Origin: Gordonia sediminis
GTDB lineage: Bacteria > Actinomycetota > Actinomycetes > Mycobacteriales > Mycobacteriaceae
Assembly (NCBI GenBank): GCA_004193205.1
Contig: RZUM01000005.1
Span: 124,001 to 188,000, forward strand
Length of the DNA stretch: 64,000 bases
Reading direction: 5' to 3'
The position numbers and the translations under genes were made by a program. The notes beneath the pieces are model-generated. The model searched no databases. It had not been told where the DNA came from and saw nothing but the letters and a program-made list of their open reading frames with translations. Shown here piece after piece: positions 8,573-17,352 of this stretch; position 1 is the first letter of the stretch, and every line of letters starts with the position of its first letter.

Positions 8573-8870
8573 CGCCCACCACCGGTGGAGTAGCCCACCG
8601 CTGGTCGAGTAGCCGACGAGCCGCCCCCACCGCTGGTCGAGTAGCCGACGAGCCGCCAGGCGAGGAGGTGTATCGAGACCACTTCTCGCACGTGGCCTCG
8701 ATACGGTGCCTCGCCTGGCGGCTCGGAACCTACTCGACCAGCAGAGGTTGCCCTCGGCTCGGAACCTACTCGACCAGCAGAGGTTGCCCTCGGCTCGGAA
8801 CCTACTCGACCAGCAGAGGTTGCCCTCGGCTCGGAACCTACTCGACCAGCAGAGGTTGCCCTCGAGCGGC
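8573..8870. repeat. Extragenic repeat cluster: 51-bp inverted repeat plus four 36-bp tandem copies
   Basis: The 568-bp gap before the MFS gene holds a long imperfect inverted repeat with 51-bp arms at 8632-8682 and 8692-8742 and a 9-base loop. The arms contain gctggtcgagtag, gagccgccaggcgagg and tatcgag. The right-hand end is then repeated head to tail with an exact 36-bp period, copies starting at 8722, 8758, 8794 and 8830; each carries ctcggaacctactcgaccag. A partial direct copy precedes the left arm. The vocabulary is shared with the array at 31.2-31.5 kb. No CRISPR-type spacers. Confidence 0.85.
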
Positions 8871-8925
8871 GGCTCCGGATGCGTTTCTCGGTGATCGATA
8901 ACTTCCAGACTCGTCCGTTGCCAGC

Positions 8926-8944
8926 ATTATGCACAACATATAAT
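8926..8944 (+). promoter_or_regulatory. Promoter and candidate IclR operator 2 for the MFS transporter
   Basis: Perfect dyad ATTAT-N9-ATAAT whose right arm is part of a consensus -10 box, TATAAT at 8939-8944. A TTGCCA at 8918 is a possible -35 with a short 15-bp spacer. Read on the other strand it resembles the dyad at 3755. Occupation would block the transporter promoter; the transcript leader would be about 65 bases. Confidence 0.55.
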
Positions 8945-9017
8945 GTGATGAAAGTCGCAGCACACACGCGCTGCGCAAAACATCACACGGCCACTCAACA
9001 TCCTCGGAGGAAATGTC

Positions 9018-10337
9018 GTGACCATGACCCAGACTCGATCTCGCAGCGGCCTCGCCGTAGCGATTCTGTGCTTCTTGACGATCGTCGCCGACGGCTACGA
9101 CATGGTGATCTACGGGGCAGCACTCCCCAAGATCCTCGACGAACCAGACTGGAACCTCAGCCACAGCACGGCCGGACTCATCGGCACGTGGACCCTCGGC
9201 GGACTGATGGTCGGGTTCCTCACCGCCGGACCGCTGACCGACCGGATCGGGCGTCGCAAGCTCATGTTGATCGGCGTTGCGTGGATCTCGGCAGGTTCGC
9301 TGCTGTCGGCGGTCGCACTGAACGTCGAGATGTTCGGCGTCGCACGATTCCTCACCGGCGTCGGCATCGGTAGCGTCGTACCCTCCGCGGTCGCCTTGAC
9401 GATGGAGTACGCACCCCGGAATCGTCGTCAGCTGTACAACGCCTCCATGCTCACCGGCTTCTCCTTCGGCGGCATCCTGGCAGCGCTGTCGGCGATGTGG
9501 CTTCTCCCGCATCACGACTGGCGCATGCTGTTCGGCATCGGCATCGTATTCGCGGCGCTGATCCCCATCATGTATTTCCGTCTCCCGGAGTCGGCCGGAT
9601 ATCTCGCGGTCCGCGGCCGAGACACCGAAGGCCGAGCGCTGGCCGAGTCGTACGGGCTCGATTACGACAGCATCGCGGCAACTGCCCGGGCAGAAGCCGA
9701 ATCAAGCTCGGACGCACCAGGCATCCGTCGACTGTTCCGGCGTCCGTTGGTGGCACGACTGCTCACCTTCATGATGATCAGCATCTGTGTGAACGTCGTG
9801 GTGTACGGACTCAACACGTGGGCACCGGCTCTGATGCGCGAACAGGGCTACGCACTCGACTCGGCGCTGACGTTCATGCTGCTCCTGCAGGCCGGCGGCG
9901 TGATCGGCGCTGTCGCGGGTGCTTACTTCGCCGACCGGGTCGGCTGCGCACGGGTCGTCGGCGCGCTGTTCCTCGTCGGCGTCCTGTCGCTGCTGGCGCT
10001 GAGCAACAAGATGGACACCGGCTGGGTCATGCTCGCGATTCTCGGCGCCGGCATCGGTGGCACCGGCACCAACTGCGTGCTCTACGGATTCGTCGCCGAC
10101 AACTTCCCGGCGGCATTCCGTGGATCTGCGCTCGGCGTCGTGATGGGTATCGGACGGATCGGCGCCATGGCCGGACCGGCCATGGCCGGCTTCATCCTCG
10201 ACGCCGGGCTGGGCGTGCAGTGGAGCTTCTACGCCTTCGCGATCCCGGCGGTCATCGGCGCGGCCCTCGTCGCCGTGGTCCCGTTCCTGTCGCGGCGGCA
10301 GCCGGTCGCACAGCAACCGGAGATGGCGATCGCCTGA
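9018..10337 (+). CDS. MFS transporter, aromatic acid:H+ symporter type
   Basis: 439-residue major facilitator with about 12 membrane segments. The first helix carries the acidic TIVADGYDMVIYGAALP motif typical of the benzoate/4-hydroxybenzoate (AAHS) family, loop 2-3 has GPLTDRIGRRKLM, and the second half has AYFADRVGCARVV. Probably imports an aromatic or related carboxylate used by the surrounding enzymes. GTG at 9018 is preferred over ATG at 9024 because GGAGGA lies 7 bp upstream. A hairpin at 10364-10408 follows. Confidence 0.92.
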   Translation: MTMTQTRSRSGLAVAILCFLTIVADGYDMVIYGAALPKILDEPDWNLSHSTAGLIGTWTLGGLMVGFLTAGPLTDRIGRRKLMLIGVAWISAGSLLSAVALNVEMFGVARFLTGVGIGSVVPSAVALTMEYAPRNRRQLYNASMLTGFSFGGILAALSAMWLLPHHDWRMLFGIGIVFAALIPIMYFRLPESAGYLAVRGRDTEGRALAESYGLDYDSIAATARAEAESSSDAPGIRRLFRRPLVARLLTFMMISICVNVVVYGLNTWAPALMREQGYALDSALTFMLLLQAGGVIGAVAGAYFADRVGCARVVGALFLVGVLSLLALSNKMDTGWVMLAILGAGIGGTGTNCVLYGFVADNFPAAFRGSALGVVMGIGRIGAMAGPAMAGFILDAGLGVQWSFYAFAIPAVIGAALVAVVPFLSRRQPVAQQPEMAIA

Positions 10338-10363
10338 TCGCGAGATTCCACAACCGACCGTGT

Positions 10364-10408
10364 CGAACCCGGATGGGGGTACCACCAGACCCTCCCCATC
10401 CGGGTTCG
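10364..10408. terminator. Hairpin after the MFS gene
   Basis: Perfect 15-bp inverted repeat (arms CGAACCCGGATGGGG and its reverse complement) with a 15-base loop and no T run. It lies between the MFS stop and the -10 of the XRE gene, so it may be a terminator, an operator, or both. Confidence 0.6.
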
Positions 10409-10416
10409 CCTGTCCC

Positions 10417-10422
10417 TAGGCT
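10417..10422 (+). promoter_or_regulatory. -10 box of a leaderless promoter (XRE gene)
   Basis: TAGGCT, seven bases before the ATG at 10430, which itself has no ribosome binding site. The spacing fits transcription starting at the A of the start codon, a common actinobacterial arrangement. The TetR gene at 42 kb has the same hexamer at the same spacing. Confidence 0.5.
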
Positions 10423-10429
10423 GGGCCAC

Positions 10430-11347
10430 ATGGAAATCGCCAAGGACATCAGAGACTTCTTGATGGCCCGACGTGCGGAGATCACACCCGAACAGGTCGG
10501 ACTGCCGTCGGGCGGACGTCGCCGGGTGCCCGGGCTCCGACGAGAAGAGGTCGCCCAACTCGCCGGCGTGAGCACCGAGTACTACACACAGATCGAGCGA
10601 GGGCACGTCGACGGTGTCTCCGACGAGGTACTCGGTGCGATCGTCTCGACGCTTCGGCTCAACGACGAGGAGACAGCCCACCTCCACGATCTCGTTCGGG
10701 CAGCGACCACAAAACGGAGCCCGCGTCGATCCCCGCCCCGGAGCGGGCGCAAGGTGCCCGCGGGCATTCAGGCGCTGATGGATGCCATGGTGACCGCACC
10801 GGCGATCGTCATCAACGGTCACCTCGACATCATCGGGGCCAATGCGCTGGGTCGCGCCGTGTACGGCCCGCTCTACGCCAGAACCGGTTCGACGACACCC
10901 AACATCGCCCGATTCACCTTCCTGGACCCACGGGCCGACGAGGTCTTCCCCGACTGGCGGCGATCGGCCGACGACGCGGTCGCATTGCTGCGTGTCGAGG
11001 CCGCGCGATCACCGGACTCGACGGCGGTGACCGGTCTGATCGGCGAACTGGCCACCAAGAGCGACGAGTTCCGGGTCCGATGGGCGGCACAGCAGGTGAA
11101 GGCACACCGCCGTGGTGTCAAGCGATTCATTCACCCCGACGTCGGCGAGCTGACGCTCCGGTTCGAGGTACTCGACCTCACCAGCGCGACCGGGCTCGCC
11201 ATGATCGGCTACACCGCCGAGCCCGGATCGACGTCGGAGCAATCACTCCAACTGTTGTCGAGCCTGATCGCGACCCACGAGAACCGGCGCACCGGATCGG
11301 ACAGCGATCAGCGGCGACCCGCCGACGAAAAAGCTGACACCCCGTAG
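10430..11347 (+). CDS. XRE/MmyB-like helix-turn-helix regulator
   Basis: 305 residues. An N-terminal HTH (about 1-80) contains RRRVPGLRREEVAQLAGVST and the YYTQIERGH recognition segment. The MmyB-type ligand-binding domain (about 100-285) has APAIVINGHLDIIGANALGRA and the C-terminal FEVLDLT. The family usually binds a lipid or fatty-acid-like effector and often regulates a neighbouring oxidoreductase; here the next genes encode LtrA and a phosphoesterase. The ATG at 10430 is favoured by a leaderless promoter. Confidence 0.88.
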   Translation: MEIAKDIRDFLMARRAEITPEQVGLPSGGRRRVPGLRREEVAQLAGVSTEYYTQIERGHVDGVSDEVLGAIVSTLRLNDEETAHLHDLVRAATTKRSPRRSPPRSGRKVPAGIQALMDAMVTAPAIVINGHLDIIGANALGRAVYGPLYARTGSTTPNIARFTFLDPRADEVFPDWRRSADDAVALLRVEAARSPDSTAVTGLIGELATKSDEFRVRWAAQQVKAHRRGVKRFIHPDVGELTLRFEVLDLTSATGLAMIGYTAEPGSTSEQSLQLLSSLIATHENRRTGSDSDQRRPADEKADTP

Positions 11348-11370
11348 GGGATTCGGAAGAATCTGAGCTC

Positions 11371-12666
11371 ATGGAGTCCAGCGAAAGTGCGCCTTCCACG
11401 ATGACGCCCGGCCTGCAGTACTACCGCCACGGGTTGCGCCGGATGACCGGCCGCGACATCGATGAACATCACCGCGGCGCAAGTGTTCTCGAACTCTTCT
11501 TCGACCTCACCTTCGTCACGGCGTTCGCAGTCGCCGGCTCACAACTCGCGCACGGCATCGCCGATGACCACACCGGCTCGGCGACAACGGCATTCGCGAT
11601 CGCCATGCTCGCGATCCTGTGGGCGTGGACCAGTTACGCCTGGTTCGCGTCCGCGTTCGACAACGACGACTGGCTGTTTCGCGTCCTGACGCTCGTCCAG
11701 ATGGCGGGCGTGATCATCCTCGCCATCGGGATACCGGATATGTTCGCCTCGATCGAGGAGGGCGAACATTTCACCGGCGGCGTCATGGTCGCCGGTTACG
11801 TCGTCATGCGCGTCGCCGTGATCGGCCAATGGTTACGAGTTGCCACGGATGATCCGGACCATCGTGCCCTGGCGCTGGCGAATGTGGTCACCGTCGGGAT
11901 CGCACAGTGCGGTTGGGTCGCATTCATTCTGCTGCCGTTGTCGCTGCAGGCCGCCCTGGTGTTCATCGTCATCTTCTGGGCGATCGATCTCGCCGGGCCC
12001 GTGACGGCCGAGATCATCGGAGCGCGACGCGGCGCCGGACGCACACCCTGGCACCCCCACCACATCGCCGAACGCTACGGGCTGATGGCGATCATCTCGA
12101 TCGGCGAGACCGTGACCGGCACGCTCGCCGCCGCCGACGTCATCTCCGAGCAGCGCGGCTGGGCCGTCGACTCCGTCGTCGTGATCGGTGCCGGCATCCT
12201 CACCTCGTTCGCACTCTGGTGGACCTACTTCCTCCTACCCTCCGGGCCGGTGCTGGCCGCGAACCGCAGCAAGGTGATTCCCTGGGCATACGGTCACATC
12301 CTCCTGTTCGCCACGATCGCCGCGGTCGGTGCGGGCCTGCACGTCATCGGATACGTCTTCGACGAGCACTATCACCTGAGCACGCTGACCGCGATCCTGT
12401 CGATCAGCATCCCCGTGCTGATATTCATGGCCGGAGTCTTCGCAATCCATACCTGGCTGGTCGGCACGGCGTCTCGCAATCCCGCGCACGTGGTCGCGTT
12501 CGGTGCCCCCGTGATCGCTCCGATCCTCGCCGAGGTGGGTTGGCCGCTGTGGGCCTGCCTTCTGGTGGTGCTCGCCTCACCGGTATCGATCATCGTCTCC
12601 TACGAACTCGGCGAATGGCGTTCGCTTGCCCGGCAGCTCGACAGCGCACTCGACGACTCCGAATGA
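11371..12666 (+). CDS. Low-temperature-requirement A (LtrA) family membrane protein
   Basis: 431 residues with about 12 hydrophobic segments. The family signature is visible near the N-terminus as ASVLELFFDLTFVTAFAVAG; HHIAERYGLMAIISIGE lies in the middle. LtrA proteins are integral membrane proteins of uncertain function, first linked to growth at low temperature in Listeria. The ATG at 11371 is taken; an in-frame ATG at 11401 is also possible. Its TGA is four bases before the GTG of the next gene, so translation is probably coupled. Confidence 0.88.
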   Translation: MESSESAPSTMTPGLQYYRHGLRRMTGRDIDEHHRGASVLELFFDLTFVTAFAVAGSQLAHGIADDHTGSATTAFAIAMLAILWAWTSYAWFASAFDNDDWLFRVLTLVQMAGVIILAIGIPDMFASIEEGEHFTGGVMVAGYVVMRVAVIGQWLRVATDDPDHRALALANVVTVGIAQCGWVAFILLPLSLQAALVFIVIFWAIDLAGPVTAEIIGARRGAGRTPWHPHHIAERYGLMAIISIGETVTGTLAAADVISEQRGWAVDSVVVIGAGILTSFALWWTYFLLPSGPVLAANRSKVIPWAYGHILLFATIAAVGAGLHVIGYVFDEHYHLSTLTAILSISIPVLIFMAGVFAIHTWLVGTASRNPAHVVAFGAPVIAPILAEVGWPLWACLLVVLASPVSIIVSYELGEWRSLARQLDSALDDSE

Positions 12667-12669
12667 TGG

Positions 12670-13827
12670 GTGAGAACTCTGATGGTGATCTTCGTGGTGG
12701 TGGTGCTCGCCCTCATCACGTTCTGGCTGCACCGCCGATTGGTCCGCGCCACACGGATGCCGCGTCCCTGGTCGACCTTCGCCGACGTCGCACTGGTGAT
12801 CCTCTGTGTCCTCGCGGTCATCGGCGCCGGCAGCGGCGTTCTGTTCGATCCTGCCTGGGCACGTGCGCCCGCCTTCGCCGGGTGGGTGTGGCTCGGCGTC
12901 GTCTTCTACCTTGCCCTGGGGCTCCTCGTCGTCGGTCTGGTGTCATTGGTATTGCGCACGGTCGGCCGAATCCGTGGCGAAGACCGGCGTGCGGCGTCTG
13001 ACGCGGTCCGCCTTCGGGTGGTTCGAATCGGCTCGGCGATCGTTGCGGTGACCGCGGTCGTCACCGTCGGCTATGGCGTGGGCGAGGCGGCCCGACCGCA
13101 AGTCACCCATACCGAGATCCCATTGGCACGCCTGCCCCAGGAGTTCGACGGTACGCGGGTCGCCCTGATCTCCGACCTTCATGTCGGGCCCTCCCGGGGG
13201 CGCGATTTCGTCCAGCGCGTGGTCGACGAGGTCAACGAGCAGAAGCCCGACCTCATCGTGGTCGCCGGCGACTTGATCGACGGCACGGTCGCATACGTGG
13301 CCGACGACCTCACTCCCCTCGCCTATCTCTCGGCACCGCTGGGGGTGTTCGGCGTCAGCGGCAACCACGAGTTCTATGCCGACGACGGCGGCAAATGGCT
13401 CGACGTGTGGGACCGCTTGGGCGTCAAGTCGTTACGGAACGAACGGGTGGAAATCACACGGGACGGGGCCACCGTAGACCTCGCCGGCATCCACGACGCG
13501 ACGGCACCCGAGCCGTACGAACCAGATCTCGATGCGGCATTGGCGGGTCGCGATCCGAGTCGTTTCGTGCTGCTGCTCGCGCATGAGCCGTTGCAGGCGT
13601 TCGACGCCTCCGACGCGGGGGTCGACCTGCAGTTGTCCGGACACACCCACGGGGGCCAGATGTGGCCGGTCCGCTATCTCGTGACACTGCAACAACCGAC
13701 GCTGCAGGGGCTCGATCGGGTCGAGAACACCACGATCTACACGACCCGCGGCGCAGGCGAGTGGGGACCGCCGGTACGCGTCGGCGCGGCGCCGGAGATC
13801 AGCATCCTGACGTTGACCCGCACATAG
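12670..13827 (+). CDS. Membrane-anchored metallophosphoesterase
   Basis: 385 residues: four hydrophobic segments in the first 140, then a calcineurin-like phosphoesterase domain. The metal-binding motifs appear in order: DLH in ISDLHVG, GDLIDG, GNHEF, and SGHTHGGQ near the end. Proteins of this layout (YkuE/YaeI-like) act on phosphoester bonds at the membrane. Possible starts are GTG at 12670 or ATG at 12682. It converges on the PknK-like gene with only 24 bp between stops. Confidence 0.88.
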   Translation: MRTLMVIFVVVVLALITFWLHRRLVRATRMPRPWSTFADVALVILCVLAVIGAGSGVLFDPAWARAPAFAGWVWLGVVFYLALGLLVVGLVSLVLRTVGRIRGEDRRAASDAVRLRVVRIGSAIVAVTAVVTVGYGVGEAARPQVTHTEIPLARLPQEFDGTRVALISDLHVGPSRGRDFVQRVVDEVNEQKPDLIVVAGDLIDGTVAYVADDLTPLAYLSAPLGVFGVSGNHEFYADDGGKWLDVWDRLGVKSLRNERVEITRDGATVDLAGIHDATAPEPYEPDLDAALAGRDPSRFVLLLAHEPLQAFDASDAGVDLQLSGHTHGGQMWPVRYLVTLQQPTLQGLDRVENTTIYTTRGAGEWGPPVRVGAAPEISILTLTRT

Positions 13828-13851
13828 ACCGCGCCGTTGGCGGATAGGCAC

Positions 13852-16800
13852 TCAGGCGTCGGCCTCGATGGCGAAGACCTCGTCCAAGAACCCGATCGAT
13901 GGTGCGGGCACACTGTCATCCCATCGGCCGGCCACCAGATCCGCCCGGATCTCTTCGACGAGACGCCGGAACCGAGGCCCGCCGTCGAGCGGATAGCGGA
14001 CCATCCCCGCCTCCTCACACCGCACGAGCATGTGTGCCGCGTGCCGCCTGGCTTCCTCGGTCCGGCCGGCGGCCGACAAGCAGGCCGCCAGAAGTCGCTC
14101 GGCGCGCAGCTTCGCCCGTTCCCGGCCGGTACCGGCCAGCTGATCAACCCATTCCTGCGCCCATTGGCAGGCCATATCGCGCTGCGCCGAGGCGTCGTCA
14201 CCCTCCGCGGCGTCTGCGTTCTCGATCAGCTGTCGAATCGCAATCCCCGAATCGAGCTGCGCCACGATCGCGGAAACGCCGACGGTCGGATGCGGTCGAG
14301 TGGCGAAATCCAACCGGGGCCGGAGTTGGCGCTTGGGCGGTAGCGCTTGGACCGAGTACTCCGCCTCGACGAAGGCACGCAGCCGCGGCGAGTCGAGTCG
14401 GTCGGCGATATCGATCGCCTCATCGAGAAGGTCAACGGCAGCCTCACGATCGCCGCGTATCAACGCAAGACGTGCGCCGATGATGAAACGCACCTTGATC
14501 ATGTCGATGACACCTTCGGTCGCACCGATTTGGTAACTCTCGTCGAGCAGCCGGCTCGATTCGTCAATGCGACCCCGTTCGTACAAGACATCCGCCAAGA
14601 CCGCGCACGCCAGGCGGGCGCCCTGCGACTTGGTGGCCGCTCCTGCGACGACCGACACCCGCAGGGCGTTGCGGAAGCACTCCTCGGCGCGATCGAGGTC
14701 AAGTTGCTCGAAGTAGGCGATGCCGTCGAGCGCGCTGCCATACATGACCGCAAAGGGCCCGGTGTTCTGCTGGTGGTACGGAGCCGCCCAATCCTGCCAG
14801 CGGTGGGCCTCGTCGAAGTCGAAGTGGAACGTCGCATCGATCGTCGCGATGTTCGCCGCGACCGAGGCCACGAAGGGCGGCAACCCCTCCGGACGCGCAG
14901 CCGTGGCCGCGATGAGCTCGTGGAGTCGCTCGTGCCGATCAGAGGTCGCCCGGATACTCGCCTCGGCCACCTCTGCCTCCAGCCGGAGCGCCTCCACCGA
15001 GGTGTCGGTTTCCGGCATCGCTGCCAGTACCGCCGACGCTCGCTTGACAGCCGCTTCCGCCGTCTCGATCCGGTGCAGAAGGATATTCGCCCACGCGAGC
15101 AGCAACTGCAGCCGCACACTGGAGACCACGGAGACCGGAGGCAACTTGTTGACCAGACAGAGCAGCGTGGACACGTGTGCATGCTCGATGAGCTTTTGCC
15201 CGTCCCTTTCGACCAGATCCACAGCACGACTCGTGTCGCCGGCGGCGACCGCATGGTTGACGGCCTCGGGCAGCATGCCGTGCGCGGCGAACCACTCCGA
15301 CGCCGTGGCGTGGAGCGCGGTGATCGAATCGGGCTCATCGCGTTCAAGCCGGCGGCGCAGGAATTCGAGGAAGAGATGATGGAAACTGAACCAGTCCCCA
15401 TCCTGATCCACCCTGCGTAGAAAGAGATCTCGCGCCTCGATGTCCTCCAGGAGGGCCTGACCGTGGGGTTCGCCGCTCAATGCGGTCGCCAGGCCTGCGC
15501 AGATCCGCTCGGGCACCGACACGGTGAGCAGAAAGTGCAGCATCTCGGGTTCGAGAGTCGACAGCACGTTCTCGGCCAGGAAATCGCCGATCGCGTGGTG
15601 GCGCCCGGAGATGTGACTGATCAGTTCGGCCGGCGTATCCGAGCCACGCAGGGACACCGACGCCAGCTGCAGTGCGGCCACCCAGCCCTCCGTCGAGTTG
15701 CGGAGATCGGCCACCTCATCTTTGCGCAGGTCGAGCCCGGCACAGTCGTGCAGGAACGAGCGCGCCTCGGCGGCATCGAAACACAGTCCGGCGATGTCGA
15801 TCTCGACGAGTTCGTCCTGCACGCGCATCCGGCTGATCGGCAATCCCGACTGCGACCGACTTGTGATGATCACCTGCAGGTGATGACAGCCGCGTTCGAG
15901 CAAGAAGTCCATCGCCCTGATCGATGCGGAGTTCGTGACGCGATGCCAGTCGTCGACAATGATGGCGAACCGTTCGTGGCGTGCATGGATCTCGTTGATC
16001 AATGACGTCAGGACATACTGTTCGGCCTTGGCGCCATGCTCTTCGACGACCTCGGCCAGATCGCCGACCACGGACGGGTAGGCCCGTCGGATCGCCTCGA
16101 CGAGGTTGGCGAGGAATCGCGCGAGGTCGTTGTCGTCGTCATCGACCGCCAGCCACGCCACGATGACACCGTTGCGCATGAGTTCCTCGCCCCACTGGGC
16201 GGCCACCGTCGTTTTGCCGTAGCCGGCGGGCGCGTGGATCAGGACGAGTCGGCGTTTCCCACCCTCCCGGAGAACCTCCATCAGGCGGGGTCGGGGAACC
16301 TGCGCGCGGGGCCGCAGCGGCGGATGGAACTTGGTCGACGGCGTCGGCGGTGCGGTGTTGATCGATGACCGCTGCCGGCGGTCGGTGCTGCCGAGGCGCC
16401 GGCGGTCGGTGTCACCGAGGACCGGGGCGTCCGAGCTCTCGAGCGGCAGCGCCATGTCGTCGACCGCCACACCCAGTCGGCGCTGCACCTCACGCAACTC
16501 TTCGCCGTACTCGGCAGCCGACATCGGCCGATCGGCGGGGTCGCGCGCCATCGCATGTTCGATCGCCTCCGACAACGCGTCGGGCAGCCCGACCGCCCGC
16601 AAGTCGGGAACCGGTTCGGCGGCCACCCGCAAGAAGTGAGCCACGACCTGTTCCCCGCTGCGCCGCTCGAAGGCGGCATGCCCGGTCAGCGCGCAGAACA
16701 GCGTCGCACCCAAACCGTAGACGTCAGAAACCACCGTCGGCGCCGACCCCGTCAGCAACTCGGGAGCAGTGAACGCCGGCGAGCCGGTCCGGGCGATGCC

Positions 16801-17304
16801 GAAGTCGGTCAGCTGCGGCTCGCCGTAGTCGGTGAGCAGGATGTTTCCCGGCTTGACGTCGCGGTGCAGAGTGCCGGACCGGTGCGCGGTCTCAAGTGCA
16901 CCGGCGACCTTGATCCCCAGCCGCAGCACGTCCGGCCAGGCGAGCGGTCCATGCTTGCGAATCTGCGCGTCGAGCGAATCGTGCGGGTGATACTGCATGA
17001 CGATAAACGGGAACCCGCCCGGCGTACTGCCCACCTCGAAGAGGTTGACGATGTTCGGATGCCCCGACAGCCGCCCCATCGCACGTTGCTCGCGCACGAA
17101 CCGCTCGAGATTCTCCTCGTCGAGGTGATCAGTCAACACCTTGACCGCCACCGTGCGATCCAAGTCCGGCTGTGTACAGCGATAAACGGCACCGAAGCCA
17201 CCGTGCCCGATCAGCACGGGATCGGCGAAGCCGGCATTCATGAGATCTCCGGCGACGTCGGGTACGACATCGCGCCGGGTCATCTGCGGATCGTACTCGG
17301 CCAT
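13852..17304 (-). CDS. PknK-like Ser/Thr kinase-STAND ATPase, paralogue 1 (activation loop shortened)
   Basis: 1150 residues. Kinase domain about 27-280: glycine loop GHGGFG 33-38, Lys55, HRD 147-149 with Lys151 and Asn154, DFG 167-169. A STAND/MalT-like NTPase follows, with Walker A APAGYGKTT at 358-366 and Walker B AIIVDD at 447-452, then a long helical repeat arm to the C-terminus. No HTH is seen at the end, as in mycobacterial PknK. After IAR172 the sequence jumps to TGSPAFTAPE: the 12 residues ISGGFETSADMV of paralogue 2 are missing through an in-frame 36-bp deletion (junction near 16786). Start ATG 17304 has GAGGG upstream. It lies 48 bp after paralogue 2 and is probably co-transcribed. 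Confidence 0.9.
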   Translation of the reverse strand: MAEYDPQMTRRDVVPDVAGDLMNAGFADPVLIGHGGFGAVYRCTQPDLDRTVAVKVLTDHLDEENLERFVREQRAMGRLSGHPNIVNLFEVGSTPGGFPFIVMQYHPHDSLDAQIRKHGPLAWPDVLRLGIKVAGALETAHRSGTLHRDVKPGNILLTDYGEPQLTDFGIARTGSPAFTAPELLTGSAPTVVSDVYGLGATLFCALTGHAAFERRSGEQVVAHFLRVAAEPVPDLRAVGLPDALSEAIEHAMARDPADRPMSAAEYGEELREVQRRLGVAVDDMALPLESSDAPVLGDTDRRRLGSTDRRQRSSINTAPPTPSTKFHPPLRPRAQVPRPRLMEVLREGGKRRLVLIHAPAGYGKTTVAAQWGEELMRNGVIVAWLAVDDDDNDLARFLANLVEAIRRAYPSVVGDLAEVVEEHGAKAEQYVLTSLINEIHARHERFAIIVDDWHRVTNSASIRAMDFLLERGCHHLQVIITSRSQSGLPISRMRVQDELVEIDIAGLCFDAAEARSFLHDCAGLDLRKDEVADLRNSTEGWVAALQLASVSLRGSDTPAELISHISGRHHAIGDFLAENVLSTLEPEMLHFLLTVSVPERICAGLATALSGEPHGQALLEDIEARDLFLRRVDQDGDWFSFHHLFLEFLRRRLERDEPDSITALHATASEWFAAHGMLPEAVNHAVAAGDTSRAVDLVERDGQKLIEHAHVSTLLCLVNKLPPVSVVSSVRLQLLLAWANILLHRIETAEAAVKRASAVLAAMPETDTSVEALRLEAEVAEASIRATSDRHERLHELIAATAARPEGLPPFVASVAANIATIDATFHFDFDEAHRWQDWAAPYHQQNTGPFAVMYGSALDGIAYFEQLDLDRAEECFRNALRVSVVAGAATKSQGARLACAVLADVLYERGRIDESSRLLDESYQIGATEGVIDMIKVRFIIGARLALIRGDREAAVDLLDEAIDIADRLDSPRLRAFVEAEYSVQALPPKRQLRPRLDFATRPHPTVGVSAIVAQLDSGIAIRQLIENADAAEGDDASAQRDMACQWAQEWVDQLAGTGRERAKLRAERLLAACLSAAGRTEEARRHAAHMLVRCEEAGMVRYPLDGGPRFRRLVEEIRADLVAGRWDDSVPAPSIGFLDEVFAIEADA

Positions 17305-17352
17305 AATGCTGCCCTCGATCGCACTCAACGCCTTCGTCGGTGCCTATCCAGC

